64,000 nucleotides of DNA from Psychroflexus gondwanensis ACAM 44. GTDB taxonomy: Bacteria; Bacteroidota; Bacteroidia; Flavobacteriales; Flavobacteriaceae. The notes under the pieces were generated by a model that ran no database searches, was not told the DNA's origin, and saw nothing but the letters and a program-made list of their open reading frames with translations. Numbering within the stretch: the first letter of the stretch is position 1; each line of letters opens with the position of its first letter. Positions 33,408 to 43,017 of this stretch are shown piece by piece. The DNA lies in contig NZ_APLF01000003.1 of assembly GCF_000355905.1 (NCBI RefSeq), forward strand, positions 284,631 through 348,630, read 5' to 3'. The position numbers and the translations under genes were made by a program.

Positions 33408-34151
33408 TTATTTTGTCAATTTTGCTTTATTATATTCATAATTCATGCGAGCAATATTAAGTACAGAAATATCTTGAGGACATTCTACCTGGCAAGCTTC
33501 TGTATTTGTACAATGTCCAAAATCGAGTTCTTCCATCCGATTTACCATATTTACGGTTCTTTGCTTACTTTCCTTTTTTCCTTGTGGTAAATTCGCAAAC
33601 TGTGTAATTTTTGCCGACGTAAATAGTGCAGCACTAGCATTTTTACAAGTGGCTACACAAGCTCCACATCCTATACAGGCCGCAGAATTAAAAGCGGATT
33701 CTGCTTCCTCATGAGTAATTGGTATACTGTTAGCTTCAGGTGCTTGACCAGTATTGACAGAAATATACCCGCCAGCAGCAATAATTTCATCAAAACTAGA
33801 ACGATCTACTTTTAAATCTCTTATAATAGGAAAGGCTTTTGATTTAAAGGGTTCTACATATATAGTATCACCATTTTTAAAAGAGCGCATATGTAGTTGA
33901 CAAGTAGTGGTCTTTTTTAATGGGCCATGTGCAATCCCATTAATCATAACACCGCATTGACCACAAATTCCTTCACGGCAATCGTGATCAAATTCGACTG
34001 GACGCTCACCTTTTTTGGCTAGTTGCAAATTGAGCATATCTAACATTTCAAGAAAAGACATTTTTGCATCTACTTCATTTAATGAATAGGATTCTAATTT
34101 GCCTTTAGCTTTTTGATCTTTTTGTCGCCATATCTTCAAATGTATTTTCAT
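33408..34151 (-). CDS. sdhB: Succinate dehydrogenase / fumarate reductase iron-sulfur subunit
   Basis: A 247-residue subunit with the [2Fe-2S] motif CREGICGQCGVMING and an additional Cys at TTCQLHM, then CIGCGACVATCKN and CTNTEACQVECP for the [4Fe-4S] and [3Fe-4S] clusters. It carries electrons from the flavoprotein to quinone. It follows sdhA by 8 bases. The long insert between the clusters is normal for the Bacteroidota type. Confidence 0.95.
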   Translation of the reverse strand: MKIHLKIWRQKDQKAKGKLESYSLNEVDAKMSFLEMLDMLNLQLAKKGERPVEFDHDCREGICGQCGVMINGIAHGPLKKTTTCQLHMRSFKNGDTIYVEPFKSKAFPIIRDLKVDRSSFDEIIAAGGYISVNTGQAPEANSIPITHEEAESAFNSAACIGCGACVATCKNASAALFTSAKITQFANLPQGKKESKQRTVNMVNRMEELDFGHCTNTEACQVECPQDISVLNIARMNYEYNKAKLTK

Positions 34152-34159
34152 AAGTACTT

Positions 34160-36082
34160 CTATTTATAGCTTCGTTTTGAAGGTTGAACATATGTAAAAT
34201 GAAGGGGTTCTTTATTTAAAATTGGTTTTGAAGCTTTTCCGCTCCATTCCCAAGCTGCTGAATAAGCATAATCATCGTCATTGCGTTCAGCTTCTCCATC
34301 TTCGGTTTGGAATTCTTCTCTAAAATGTGCTCCACAAGATTCATTTCGCTCTAAAGCATCTACACACATTAATTCTGCTAATTCCATATAATCACTCACT
34401 CTTCCAGCCTTTTCTAATTCACTATTAATCTCGTGAGCGTCACCTGGAACGAGTAAGTTTTGTTGAAATTCTTCTCGCAAATTTTGAATTTGTAAAATTG
34501 CTTTTTTTAATTCTTGTTCAGATCGCGATAACCCGCATTTATCGTATAATATTTTTCCAATCTCACGGTGAAACTCCTCCGCGGTTTTGTTTCCTTTTGA
34601 TTCAACAAAGTTTTCTAATTGCTTTTTTGCGAGCCTTTCAGCTTCTTGAAAAGCTGGATGGTTAATTTGAGTTTTTTCAACTTGAATTTGATCAGATAAA
34701 TAATTTTGTAAGGTACAAGGGGCAATATAGTAGCCATCTACACAGGCTTGCAGTAGCGAATTGGCTCCCAATCTATTTGCGCCATGATCTGAAAAATTAG
34801 CCTCACCTATAGCAAAAAGCCCCGGGATTGTGGTCATCAAATCATAATCGACCCAAAGTCCGCCCATCGAAAAGTGAGCAGAGGGAGAAATTTTCATGGG
34901 TTCTTCATAAGCATTAATACCAGTTATTTTTTGATACATATCAAATAGGTTACCATAGCGTTCGGCAATTACATCTTTTCCGTATTCGGTGATGGCGTGA
35001 GCAAAATCTAAATAGACGGCATTTCGTAAAGGGCCAACTCCTTTTCCAATATCAATTTGTTCTTTTGCCGCTCTAGAAGCAATATCGCGAGGAGCTAAGT
35101 TTCCGAAAGCAGGATATTTACGTTCAAGGTAATAATCTCGTTCGTCTTCAGGTATTTCTATAGGTGATTTTTTATCGTTAGTTGCTTTTGGCACCCATAT
35201 TCGTCCATCGTTTCTTAAAGATTCGGACATCAAAGTTAGTTTGGATTGGTAAGGACCGCTTTGAGGTAAACAAGTAGGATGAATTTGTGTCCAACTTGGG
35301 TTGGCCATCAAAGCTCCTTTTTTATGAGCTCGCCATATTGCAGAAGCATTGCATCCCATAGCCAAAGTAGATAAATAATAAATTTTCCCGAAACCTCCAG
35401 TTGCCAAAATAACGGCATGAGCTCCATGACGTTCAATTTCACCTGTATCTAAATTCCTGGCAATAATGCCCTTAGCTTTATTATCGATGGTTACTAAATC
35501 TAACATTTCATGCCGGGTGTAAAGCTTTACACTTCCTATTTCTTTTTGCCGCATTAATGCTTGATAAGCCCCTAAAAGTAGCTGTTGTCCTGTTTGTCCA
35601 CGAGCGTAAAAAGTCCTGGAAACTTGAACGCCACCAAACGACCTGTTTTTAAGATAACCACTATATTCTCTTCCAAATGGTACCCCTTGTGCAACTGCTT
35701 GATCTATTAAACTAGCCGAACATTCTGCCAAGCGATACGTGTTAGCTTCTCTAGACCTAAAATCACCCCCTTTCAAAGTATCATGAAACATTCTGTAGAC
35801 GCTATCGCCATCATTTTGATAGTTTTTCATCGCATTTACTCCACCTTGGGCTGCAACAGAGTGCGCCCGCCTAGGAGAATCTTGAAAACAAAAACTTTTA
35901 ATCTTGTAACCCATTTCGGCCAAAGATGCTGCTGCCGAGGCACCGGCCAATCCTGTACCAACAACAATTATTTCCAACTTTTTTCGGTTATTAGGACTTA
36001 CAAGTTTTGCTTGTGCTTTGTAATTGCTCCATTTATCTTTTAAATCTCCCTCAGGAATATTTGCATGAATTTCTTTTGCCAT
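34160..36082 (-). CDS. sdhA: Succinate dehydrogenase / fumarate reductase flavoprotein subunit
   Basis: A 640-residue catalytic subunit of complex II (succinate to fumarate in the TCA cycle). FAD motif: [20 protein letters not shown]. The flavin-attachment region is [18 protein letters not shown]. Active-site motifs [20 protein letters not shown] and [20 protein letters not shown] are all present. It sits between sdhC and sdhB with gaps of 2 and 8 bases. Confidence 0.96.
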   Translation of the reverse strand: MAKEIHANIPEGDLKDKWSNYKAQAKLVSPNNRKKLEIIVVGTGLAGASAAASLAEMGYKIKSFCFQDSPRRAHSVAAQGGVNAMKNYQNDGDSVYRMFHDTLKGGDFRSREANTYRLAECSASLIDQAVAQGVPFGREYSGYLKNRSFGGVQVSRTFYARGQTGQQLLLGAYQALMRQKEIGSVKLYTRHEMLDLVTIDNKAKGIIARNLDTGEIERHGAHAVILATGGFGKIYYLSTLAMGCNASAIWRAHKKGALMANPSWTQIHPTCLPQSGPYQSKLTLMSESLRNDGRIWVPKATNDKKSPIEIPEDERDYYLERKYPAFGNLAPRDIASRAAKEQIDIGKGVGPLRNAVYLDFAHAITEYGKDVIAERYGNLFDMYQKITGINAYEEPMKISPSAHFSMGGLWVDYDLMTTIPGLFAIGEANFSDHGANRLGANSLLQACVDGYYIAPCTLQNYLSDQIQVEKTQINHPAFQEAERLAKKQLENFVESKGNKTAEEFHREIGKILYDKCGLSRSEQELKKAILQIQNLREEFQQNLLVPGDAHEINSELEKAGRVSDYMELAELMCVDALERNESCGAHFREEFQTEDGEAERNDDDYAYSAAWEWSGKASKPILNKEPLHFTYVQPSKRSYK

Positions 36083-36084
36083 AA

Positions 36085-36750
36085 TTATAGATTTAAGTAG
36101 ATATAAAAAGGAATAATGACATAACCAGCCGTTATAGCCAAGGCAAATAAAACACCTATTGATTTTACAAGTTTATCGTAGGTTGGATGGTATAATCCTA
36201 AACTTCTAAAAGCACTAAAGAAACCATGTAATAGATGAAAACCTAAAGCTAAAATAGCTATGCTATAAAAAATAACATACCATAAGTCTTGAAATGAATT
36301 TACCACCAATCCGTATAAATCTTTATTTCCATTAGCGTCGGCAGGTAGTATACCAAATTTATAAGTGAACCAAAAGTTTTTCAAGTGAATGACTAAAAAG
36401 GCAAATACAATTGTGCCAAGAAGCATCATTTGTCTAGCATACCATTTGCTTGCTCTATTTCTCCTATCTCTTACATACGGAGAACCCGACGCTTTTTTGG
36501 CTTTAATAGTTAGGTAAATTGAATCGATAGTATGCGCCAAAATACTAGCATACAAGACGTATGAAATAATTTTGATTAAAATATTATTGGATAGAAAATC
36601 ACTATATAAATTGTATTGTAACTGCGCTTTATCGGGTGCTAGAAGTAATTGTAAATTACCTAACAGGTGAATAACCAAGAAAAAACAAAGAAAAAGCCCT
36701 GTAAGCGCCATTAAATTTTTTCTTGTAATTGCGTTTTTTATAAACCACAC
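36085..36750 (-). CDS. sdhC: Succinate dehydrogenase cytochrome b subunit
   Basis: A 221-residue membrane anchor of the single-subunit (di-heme) type with five hydrophobic segments: [20 protein letters not shown], then [20 protein letters not shown] and three more to the C-terminus ([10 protein letters not shown]). His residues in segments 1, 2, 3 and 4 (for example HLLGN, AHTID, HLKNF, HLLHG) can ligate heme. The start is GTG at 36750; no in-frame ATG exists upstream. The operon sdhCAB starts only 87 bases after the end of the Hsp70-kinase operon. Confidence 0.92.
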   Translation of the reverse strand: MWFIKNAITRKNLMALTGLFLCFFLVIHLLGNLQLLLAPDKAQLQYNLYSDFLSNNILIKIISYVLYASILAHTIDSIYLTIKAKKASGSPYVRDRRNRASKWYARQMMLLGTIVFAFLVIHLKNFWFTYKFGILPADANGNKDLYGLVVNSFQDLWYVIFYSIAILALGFHLLHGFFSAFRSLGLYHPTYDKLVKSIGVLFALAITAGYVIIPFYIYLNL

Positions 36751-36837
36751 CTCAGTTGAAATTAATATATACTCGAAATTACAATATTTAGCAGTAAATA
36801 GAAGAAGAAATTTTTTTTAAATATTTGTGTATGGCTT

Positions 36838-37146
36838 TTAGCGTTGGCTTTTTGTTCTATTCATAAACAAACTTGCAATAAGTCCAATTCCGACAATCAC
36901 GTCCACAATATTCCACATTTCTCTTCCAAGTGCGATTTTAAAAAATGGTTGAAAGAGTAGTGCAAGTCCTCCGTAAATAATCATTTCCGTATTCTTATTC
37001 TGTTCTTTTGCTTTATACGCCAAAATTCCAAATCCGATTAATGCCATAAAACGGACTAATTGATAAAATCCATACGGCATATTCAATAGACATAAAAACA
37101 GTACTATTGCTAAAACAATTTTTATTATTGTTTCGCTATTCTTCAT
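36838..37146 (-). CDS. Small membrane protein (DUF6804-like), last gene of the Hsp70-kinase operon
   Basis: With ATG at 37146 the protein is 102 residues and almost entirely hydrophobic: TIIKIVLAIVLFLCLLNMPY, YQLVRFMALIGFGILAYKAK, MIIYGGLALLFQPFFKIALG and VDVIVGIGLIASLFM, so four membrane segments. The pattern resembles small DUF6804-type membrane proteins found as accessory genes. Its start overlaps the end of the TerB-like gene by 11 bases, tying it to the operon. Function unknown. Confidence 0.65.
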   Translation of the reverse strand: MKNSETIIKIVLAIVLFLCLLNMPYGFYQLVRFMALIGFGILAYKAKEQNKNTEMIIYGGLALLFQPFFKIALGREMWNIVDVIVGIGLIASLFMNRTKSQR

Positions 37147-37675
37147 TGTTTTGTTTAAAGCTGTCGAGTGTTTCAGCATCAATTTCGCTTATAAGTTCAA
37201 ATTCATTTGAGATATGTGTGTCAAAAAAGTCTTCTTGAAGTCTCGCTAAATAGGAATCGCTAATAATGTCTTGTTCTAAATAGTCCTCAAAGTCTGGGTT
37301 TTTTTCTAAAATGGGTTTGTTTGCAATCTTTAATTTTGAACGAATAACCTTGAAAAATTTAATTTCACTATACTCAATTTTATTATCAGCTTTAATGGTT
37401 TCAATTGCAACTTCAATTAATTTTAGTTCGTTGGCTTCTGATAATACAGAAGTAGTAAGTTGATTAAAATAATCTTTTAAAAATTGTTGACCGTCTCTAT
37501 TTATGGCTATTAATAAATTTTCCATTTCTGAATTAATATTAATTTCACCAAAAGTCTTTTTTTCCTTGTGTAATCGCTTTATCAATTTTACTTCACGTTT
37601 ATCAATATCGCCATCACAAGCCATACAGGAAAACGCAGTCTTTAATAATAACTGGTCAAAGTTTATTGTTTCCAT
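37136..37675 (-). CDS. TerB-like protein
   Basis: From the ATG at 37675 it is 179 residues and starts METINFDQLLLKTAFSCMAC. The stretch SCMACDGDIDKREVKLIKRL and the later IKADNKIEYSEIKFFKVIRS are the two acidic helix pairs of the TerB/tellurite-resistance-like fold, thought to bind metal ions. The C-terminal 50 residues are acidic. It follows the kinase-AAA gene with one base between. TerB domains recur in membrane-linked stress and conflict systems; here it probably partners with the kinase or the Hsp70. Confidence 0.7.
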   Translation of the reverse strand: METINFDQLLLKTAFSCMACDGDIDKREVKLIKRLHKEKKTFGEININSEMENLLIAINRDGQQFLKDYFNQLTTSVLSEANELKLIEVAIETIKADNKIEYSEIKFFKVIRSKLKIANKPILEKNPDFEDYLEQDIISDSYLARLQEDFFDTHISNEFELISEIDAETLDSFKQNNEE

Positions 37676-37676
37676 A

Positions 37677-39449
37677 TTAATTGTTTTTAAAACCAATACT
37701 TGGTCGTTCTTTTGTGTTTTCTGCTAATCCTTCCATTTTTGCCTTTATTGCTATGTAACTGTTTAATTCTTTAAGAAAAATTGAAGGTCGATTATTAGTA
37801 ATAGTTTCTAATAAGGTTTCTTTTGAAATTCTCGACTTCATTTTTAGTGCTTTTCTTGAAGCTTCGTCACATAGGAATTTTATATCGCTTGAAACATAGT
37901 TTTCTGTTGATTTTGCGAAAACTGAATAATCTAAACCAACTTCTCTAGGTCGTTTTTCTAAATATAATTTAAACATTAATTCACGAGCTTCAAAGTCTGG
38001 TGGTGGCAAATATATTACTTTATCCAAACGACCTGCTCTCAAAATTGCTGGGTCAATTGAATTTGGTCTATTTGTTGCTCCAATTACAAAAACACCATCA
38101 TCTCCACAATTATTCATTTGTGCTAAAAATTCGTTAACAGCGCTCGTGTTCATATGATTTACGTTTGAGTTATCCCTATTTGGAACAACAGCATCTAATT
38201 CATCAATAAAGACAATACTCGGTGCATTTTCACGAGCCTTATTAAAAAGATTTTTAATTTTTTCCTGTGATTCATTTACAAATTTACTTTGAATATCAGA
38301 AGGTTTTATTTGATAGAAGTTAAATCCGACCTCTTCTGCCATTCTTTCTGCAAAAAATGTTTTTCCACAGCCTGGTGGACCATACAACAACATTCCGTTT
38401 GGAATAGTCAAACCATATTCAGCATATCGCTCTTTTTCGTTTAAAGCATCAATAACATCTAATTGTATCGTGTCTTTTAACTCTTGCATTCCTGCAATTG
38501 CTGAAAATCCTTGCCCGTTTTTTATTTCTTTGAGTTTTGGTATTGATTTTTCTTGTGTAACTGAAAGTTGTTGAACTTCTAATTCTCCATTAATAGCTTG
38601 AATAAATTCTTTTATACTCTTAAAACGGTTTTCTGAATTTGGTTGTAAAGCTTTGGTTATGATGTTTTGTGTTTGTTCATCTATATTTTTTTCAAACTTC
38701 AGCGGTTTCTTACGTTCTTCCAAAACAGCATCTTCTAACTTTATTTTGTCCGATTTGTATTTTGATATTTCTACAAACCAAGGAGGTAAACCAAATAATA
38801 AATGATAGTATAAGGCTCCAACAGAAAACACATCACTTTGCACAGAAAACACCTTGTTGAAACTTTCGTTAGCTTGATAAAATGGATTTAATCCATTTTT
38901 TAAAAAGTCTTTGTTTGATTGACTTAAATATCGTGCATAACCAAAATCAATGATTTTCGGAATAGTTACTTTTCCTGACAAATCAGTCATAATATTCAGG
39001 TTTGTAATATCATTGTGTATGATTGGATTTTCGAGATTATGCAAGTAATTCAATCCATTTAAAACACCTGAAATTATATCTTTAGCTTCATAAGGATTAA
39101 AAGTATGGTCTCGTTTCATTTTATCGGCCAATGTTTCGCCACTTATAAAATCAAGAACTACAAAAGCATATTTTTGATTTTCAATAAGTAAATCTCCATT
39201 ATCACGATACTTGACCAAATTTGGATGTTTGATTTTCCTTAAAAGTTCAATTTCAAGGATATATCCATTTTCATTAAACTGCGTTCTATCCAGTTTGGAA
39301 TAGGAAAACAGCTTCAATAACTGGTTTTTTCCTTCTTGGTCTTTTACACGGTAGGTTTCCGCATAACTTCCTTTTTTAAGGAAGAACGTTACCTTATATT
39401 TATCGCCAATCGTTTGACCTTTTTGTAATATGTGTTTATTTCTATTCAT
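37677..39449 (-). CDS. Protein kinase-AAA+ ATPase fusion
   Basis: A 590-residue two-domain protein. Residues about 15-290 are a Hanks-type Ser/Thr kinase: FFLKKGSYAETYRV (glycine loop), LLKLF (ATP lysine), IIHNDITNLNIM (catalytic loop, HND instead of HRD), IIDFGYAR (DFG) and QSDVFSVGALYYHLLFGLPP. Residues about 310-550 are a classical AAA+ module of the Cdc48/FtsH type: Walker A GPPGCGKT, Walker B IVFIDELDA, sensor 1 GATNRP and arginine finger ILRAGRLDK. All key residues of both domains look present, so both activities are plausible. No membrane segment is seen. It directly follows the GGCT-like gene with no gap. A single-ring unfoldase controlled by phosphorylation is an inference. Confidence 0.9.
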   Translation of the reverse strand: MNRNKHILQKGQTIGDKYKVTFFLKKGSYAETYRVKDQEGKNQLLKLFSYSKLDRTQFNENGYILEIELLRKIKHPNLVKYRDNGDLLIENQKYAFVVLDFISGETLADKMKRDHTFNPYEAKDIISGVLNGLNYLHNLENPIIHNDITNLNIMTDLSGKVTIPKIIDFGYARYLSQSNKDFLKNGLNPFYQANESFNKVFSVQSDVFSVGALYYHLLFGLPPWFVEISKYKSDKIKLEDAVLEERKKPLKFEKNIDEQTQNIITKALQPNSENRFKSIKEFIQAINGELEVQQLSVTQEKSIPKLKEIKNGQGFSAIAGMQELKDTIQLDVIDALNEKERYAEYGLTIPNGMLLYGPPGCGKTFFAERMAEEVGFNFYQIKPSDIQSKFVNESQEKIKNLFNKARENAPSIVFIDELDAVVPNRDNSNVNHMNTSAVNEFLAQMNNCGDDGVFVIGATNRPNSIDPAILRAGRLDKVIYLPPPDFEARELMFKLYLEKRPREVGLDYSVFAKSTENYVSSDIKFLCDEASRKALKMKSRISKETLLETITNNRPSIFLKELNSYIAIKAKMEGLAENTKERPSIGFKNN

Positions 39450-40019
39450 TTAAGGTTTTAATTGTACTTCAGTCCACTTTAACCTATCTATAATTACCTG
39501 CCTTATTGGAGTTTTAATATTTCCTGGAGTTTTTCTAATGTATTCTTCGGCAGTATTTTTTACTTTTTCCGGTAAGTTTTCTAAATATTTGATGACATTT
39601 TCAGCGTTGTGGGAAAACCCAATTTCATCCTTAAATTTTTTCCCTAAATTTGTCCATATTGCAGCATCAAAATCTTTTGAATTCATCCACTCTTTAATAT
39701 TCTCTTTATATAAAAAATCATGCGGATTAAATTCACCACTAATCTTTTCATAATAACCTATTTTTCTAGTACTACACCTCTCCCTTTCAGCCAAATTCAA
39801 AACCGCTTCATCTAATTTTTGGTATGATGAAGTTGTAAAAAACGTCTGAACATTATCAGCATTTTTATCCAAAACAAGAGTTAATCTCCCATCTTGAGAA
39901 ATTCTGGAAAACTCTATAGGAAGTTTTGGACCTTCTTTATCCCAACCTATTTCTTTGTTGTACTGTAAAGTCGTAGGGCTCCAAATCAATGATCCCCATC
40001 CTAGTATGGCTATTTTCAT
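39450..40019 (-). CDS. Gamma-glutamylcyclotransferase-like protein
   Basis: A 189-residue protein that starts MKIAILGWGSLIWSPTTLQY and continues LPIEFSRISQDGRLTLVLDK. This start is characteristic of a GGCT-fold family in which GWGSLIW takes the place of the YGSL motif that binds the substrate carboxylate. True GGCT enzymes release 5-oxoproline from gamma-glutamyl compounds; in this subgroup the chemistry is unknown. The gene lies 12 bases after the small membrane protein gene and abuts the kinase-AAA gene. A role in modifying or processing a protein or small molecule in the system is possible. Confidence 0.65.
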   Translation of the reverse strand: MKIAILGWGSLIWSPTTLQYNKEIGWDKEGPKLPIEFSRISQDGRLTLVLDKNADNVQTFFTTSSYQKLDEAVLNLAERERCSTRKIGYYEKISGEFNPHDFLYKENIKEWMNSKDFDAAIWTNLGKKFKDEIGFSHNAENVIKYLENLPEKVKNTAEEYIRKTPGNIKTPIRQVIIDRLKWTEVQLKP

Positions 40020-40031
40020 TTTTTTTTTGTT

Positions 40032-40472
40032 TTAGTCTCTAAATATTATTTGATAGAAAGAGAAAAGAATAATTAAAAGGCCTAAAACGGATAATGTTAT
40101 TTGGCAAATAAACAGGATCCAATTTATTTGCCCCATATATTTTGTTTTAGCACTAACATAGTGATTTGACTTTTCTCTAAGTATAATTTGTGCAGTATTT
40201 CTATAATCAATTAATCTTAATATATTAAAAATCACATAACTGACGATTGACAATATGAGAAAAACCATGGCTACCAAAAAAAGATTCTTGATTACTAAAT
40301 TCATCCCACAATGATTGTCATCATTTGCCAAATAATCTACAACAAAACCTAAAATCACTACATTAAATGTGAAAAATATATTACTACTTATGGACAGTTG
40401 ATTTCTTTGTATGTCTCTCCAGTATTTATAATTATAGAACTCATCAAGCATTTTTCTTTTCTTTTTCTTCAT
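40032..40472 (-). CDS. Small membrane protein of the Hsp70 operon
   Basis: A 146-residue protein with a basic N-terminus (KKKKRK) and three hydrophobic segments: SNIFFTFNVVILGFVVDYLA, IKNLFLVAMVFLILSIVSYV and INWILFICQITLSVLGLLII. I know no family for it. It begins 2 bases after the Hsp70 stop and ends 12 before the GGCT-like start. It could anchor the complex or be the effector that acts on the membrane; the sequence does not decide. Confidence 0.6.
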   Translation of the reverse strand: MKKKKRKMLDEFYNYKYWRDIQRNQLSISSNIFFTFNVVILGFVVDYLANDDNHCGMNLVIKNLFLVAMVFLILSIVSYVIFNILRLIDYRNTAQIILREKSNHYVSAKTKYMGQINWILFICQITLSVLGLLIILFSFYQIIFRD

Positions 40473-40474
40473 AA

Positions 40475-43006
40475 TTATTTTTTCCCAATTAAAACTGAAT
40501 CATCACCACTTGGTCTTTCGACATTAGGCAACAAGTCTATTAATGAAATAACCACAGGATGTAGTTCATCTATAGCTGGATTTTCTCCTATAACTTGTAA
40601 GCCTCTGTTTAAAAGAGTTCTTGCTCTTCCGCTATCTTTCCAGTTATAGGAACCGAAATGCTCGTTATGACTTCTAATAAAATTGATAAGCTGATAGATT
40701 AATGTTAATTGAATAAAGAAACTATTGATGTCTTCAAATAAAACATTACCAAGTTTTACGTCTTTTGCTTTTATAACCTCTTCTAATTGTACCCGAAACT
40801 CATTAACAATTTGAGTGGTTTTATCATTTCCTAAATCATTGTTGACTTTTTCTAATCTGTAAAACTCTTCTTTGAGTTCCTCTTCTAATTTTGGCCATTC
40901 CGTTGTTTCGTTTAATAAATCAATCTCTTTTAATGACTTTCTTAAATTAGTTAAAACTTCTTGTTTGCCATCAATATCATTCTCATTGTTCTTAAACGAC
41001 TTTTCTATCTGCTTTAATTCATTTTCAATTTGTTGAAGTTTGTCATTATTAGAATTTTCATCTTGCTTCAGTTCAGCAATACTGCCTTTAGCTTTTCTAA
41101 TTTCGTTTGCCAACCAATCAGTTTCAATAGATGAAATAGTCCTTTCAACAGTTACTTCATATGAAAAATCCAAGTAAGGAAAATAGGCAGTAACTGTAAT
41201 TTTTTCAGACCTATCAATATTTACGGTTAAATCTACATCACTATTTTCAGGTAATAAAGAAGGTATATCTGCTCCGCTGATTTTTATATCTGTTACATGC
41301 TCATTATATATAGCTCTAGTTCCTTCTGCATCGTGTCCTCCTTCATAAACAGGTATTCTTATAAAGTCAGTGTCCATTCCTGGACGTATTTGTTTTTGCG
41401 TTTTTAAACCATTTTTTGTACCCACAGCTGGAATGGACATGTTTTTTTCTAAATTATTTACTGTCCTAAACTTAATCTTGCCTGTTGCTCGATCCTTTAG
41501 TTCTATTCCAAAATTATAAGCTAATGTTGCACTACCTATTTTTGAACCTTGAATAACATTAAATGAACTTGGTTCACATTCTAGAATATTACCCTTATCA
41601 TCATAAAGAACAACATTAAAAACGTTGGTTTTACCTTCGCTCAGTTGAATTTCAATAACATCACCAATAGTATTTATTTCTACTTTTCCACTTGACCAAG
41701 CCTTATCACCTCTTGTAACTTCTGTAAGTACTTTTTCAGGGATATCGCCTTCTGTTTTGTCTGCTAAAATTTTGATTGATACAAACTCTTCTGTTTCTAC
41801 TGTTGAAGATTCATTGGCAATTTTTAACTGAATCTTAGTTTTATCCTTTGTTTGCTCTCTTACTTCTTCCGAAACATCAACTGTAGAAGCATATAAGGCG
41901 GCACCTTTCGATACTACTGTCATTGGGTCAGCACTCGTATCTGGTTTACAAATTTGAGTTTCTAACATTTTTCGTAACACAGGCGAAAATGTTGGTCCAC
42001 CAACGAGTATTAATGAATCTAATGACGAGCCTTTTAAATTATTTCTTCCTAAAAGGTTTTTACTAACATCAATTGTTTTTTGAAAAATAGGTGAAAGAAC
42101 TTGTGAGATAATTTCCTGTGTAACTGTAATGTCTAATTCAAACTCAACTCCTTCATCATCTTCTCCAGGAATATCTCCAAGCTCAGAAAGAATATTATGC
42201 GTATCGTTAAAAGAAAGTTGAATTTTAGTTTTTTCAGCATAAAATTTCATTGCGTTTCGCAGAATCTGTTTTTTAGTATCGTCAGATAAAATAGAGTCTA
42301 TTGCATTATTTTCCTTTAGATATGGAATTATAATTTCATCAACAATTGCATAATCTAAATTTTTACCACCAAGATAATTATCTCCTTCGGTATCTCTCAC
42401 TTTCATAATGCCTTCTTCAACTTTTAAAAGTGCTGCATCAAAAGTTCCACCGCCAAAATCAAAAACAAGCCAAAAACCATCTTTTTTGTCAGAATCTAAT
42501 CCGTAAGCCATTGCTGCTGCAACAGGTTCTTGTAATAATTCGATATGGTCAAAACCTGCTAATTTTGCTGCTTCTCTTGTTGCTTCTTTCTGATTGTTTT
42601 TAAAAGCTGCAGGAACTGTAATAACGATAGAATTTACCTTTTCATCCTTTACAAAAGATTTTAAAGTCTTTAAAACTTCGGCTGATAATTCTTCTGAAGT
42701 TAAATCTTTTCCAAGATTTGAACTTGAGTATGATTTATCACTTCCCATTGTTCTTTTAAACTCGATGTATGCATTTGATTTTGAGTTATCCCAATTGAGC
42801 ATTGCTCTTAATTGGTCTCTTTCTAAAGCGTTATATGAACTATCTCCTACTTGTATTGCTTTCTTTTTATTAATGTAAACACAAGAAGGCATTGTGTCTT
42901 TTAATGTGTCTGTTTTTTTAATGGTTGCTTCTCCATTTTCCATTCTAGAAATTGCGGAATTTGTAGTTCCTAAATCAATTCCGTAGTCTATTTTTGTTCT
43001 AGCCAT
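40475..43006 (-). CDS. Hsp70 family protein with extended C-terminus
   Basis: An 843-residue Hsp70, about 200 longer than DnaK. The ATPase domain (1 to about 385) has the phosphate motifs YGIDLGTTNSAI and VFDFGGGTFDAALL, the connecting motif VITVPAAFKNNQKEATREAA, ELLQEPVAAAMAYG, and the adenosine motif LILVGGPTFSPVL. A diverged beta-rich region follows where DnaK has its substrate-binding domain (about 400-640). Next come a long coiled coil (about 645-720: IRKAKGSIAELKQDE and following) and a helical tail. The EEVD-type end of DnaK is absent. It lies between a GrpE-like gene (11 bases) and a membrane-protein gene (2 bases). It is not the housekeeping DnaK, and it probably has a narrow client set. 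Confidence 0.92.
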   Translation of the reverse strand: MARTKIDYGIDLGTTNSAISRMENGEATIKKTDTLKDTMPSCVYINKKKAIQVGDSSYNALERDQLRAMLNWDNSKSNAYIEFKRTMGSDKSYSSSNLGKDLTSEELSAEVLKTLKSFVKDEKVNSIVITVPAAFKNNQKEATREAAKLAGFDHIELLQEPVAAAMAYGLDSDKKDGFWLVFDFGGGTFDAALLKVEEGIMKVRDTEGDNYLGGKNLDYAIVDEIIIPYLKENNAIDSILSDDTKKQILRNAMKFYAEKTKIQLSFNDTHNILSELGDIPGEDDEGVEFELDITVTQEIISQVLSPIFQKTIDVSKNLLGRNNLKGSSLDSLILVGGPTFSPVLRKMLETQICKPDTSADPMTVVSKGAALYASTVDVSEEVREQTKDKTKIQLKIANESSTVETEEFVSIKILADKTEGDIPEKVLTEVTRGDKAWSSGKVEINTIGDVIEIQLSEGKTNVFNVVLYDDKGNILECEPSSFNVIQGSKIGSATLAYNFGIELKDRATGKIKFRTVNNLEKNMSIPAVGTKNGLKTQKQIRPGMDTDFIRIPVYEGGHDAEGTRAIYNEHVTDIKISGADIPSLLPENSDVDLTVNIDRSEKITVTAYFPYLDFSYEVTVERTISSIETDWLANEIRKAKGSIAELKQDENSNNDKLQQIENELKQIEKSFKNNENDIDGKQEVLTNLRKSLKEIDLLNETTEWPKLEEELKEEFYRLEKVNNDLGNDKTTQIVNEFRVQLEEVIKAKDVKLGNVLFEDINSFFIQLTLIYQLINFIRSHNEHFGSYNWKDSGRARTLLNRGLQVIGENPAIDELHPVVISLIDLLPNVERPSGDDSVLIGKK

Positions 43007-43017
43007 TTGATGTTTTT

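Noticed and set aside
37136..37675. Tellurite-resistance operon
   Set aside because: Only a TerB-like fold is present; terC, terD and other ter genes are absent and the neighbours are a chaperone-kinase set.
40475..43006. Housekeeping dnaK with grpE and dnaJ
   Set aside because: The Hsp70 is about 200 residues too long with a diverged C-terminus, the partners are only distantly GrpE- and J-like, and canonical dnaJ and grpE are not here.
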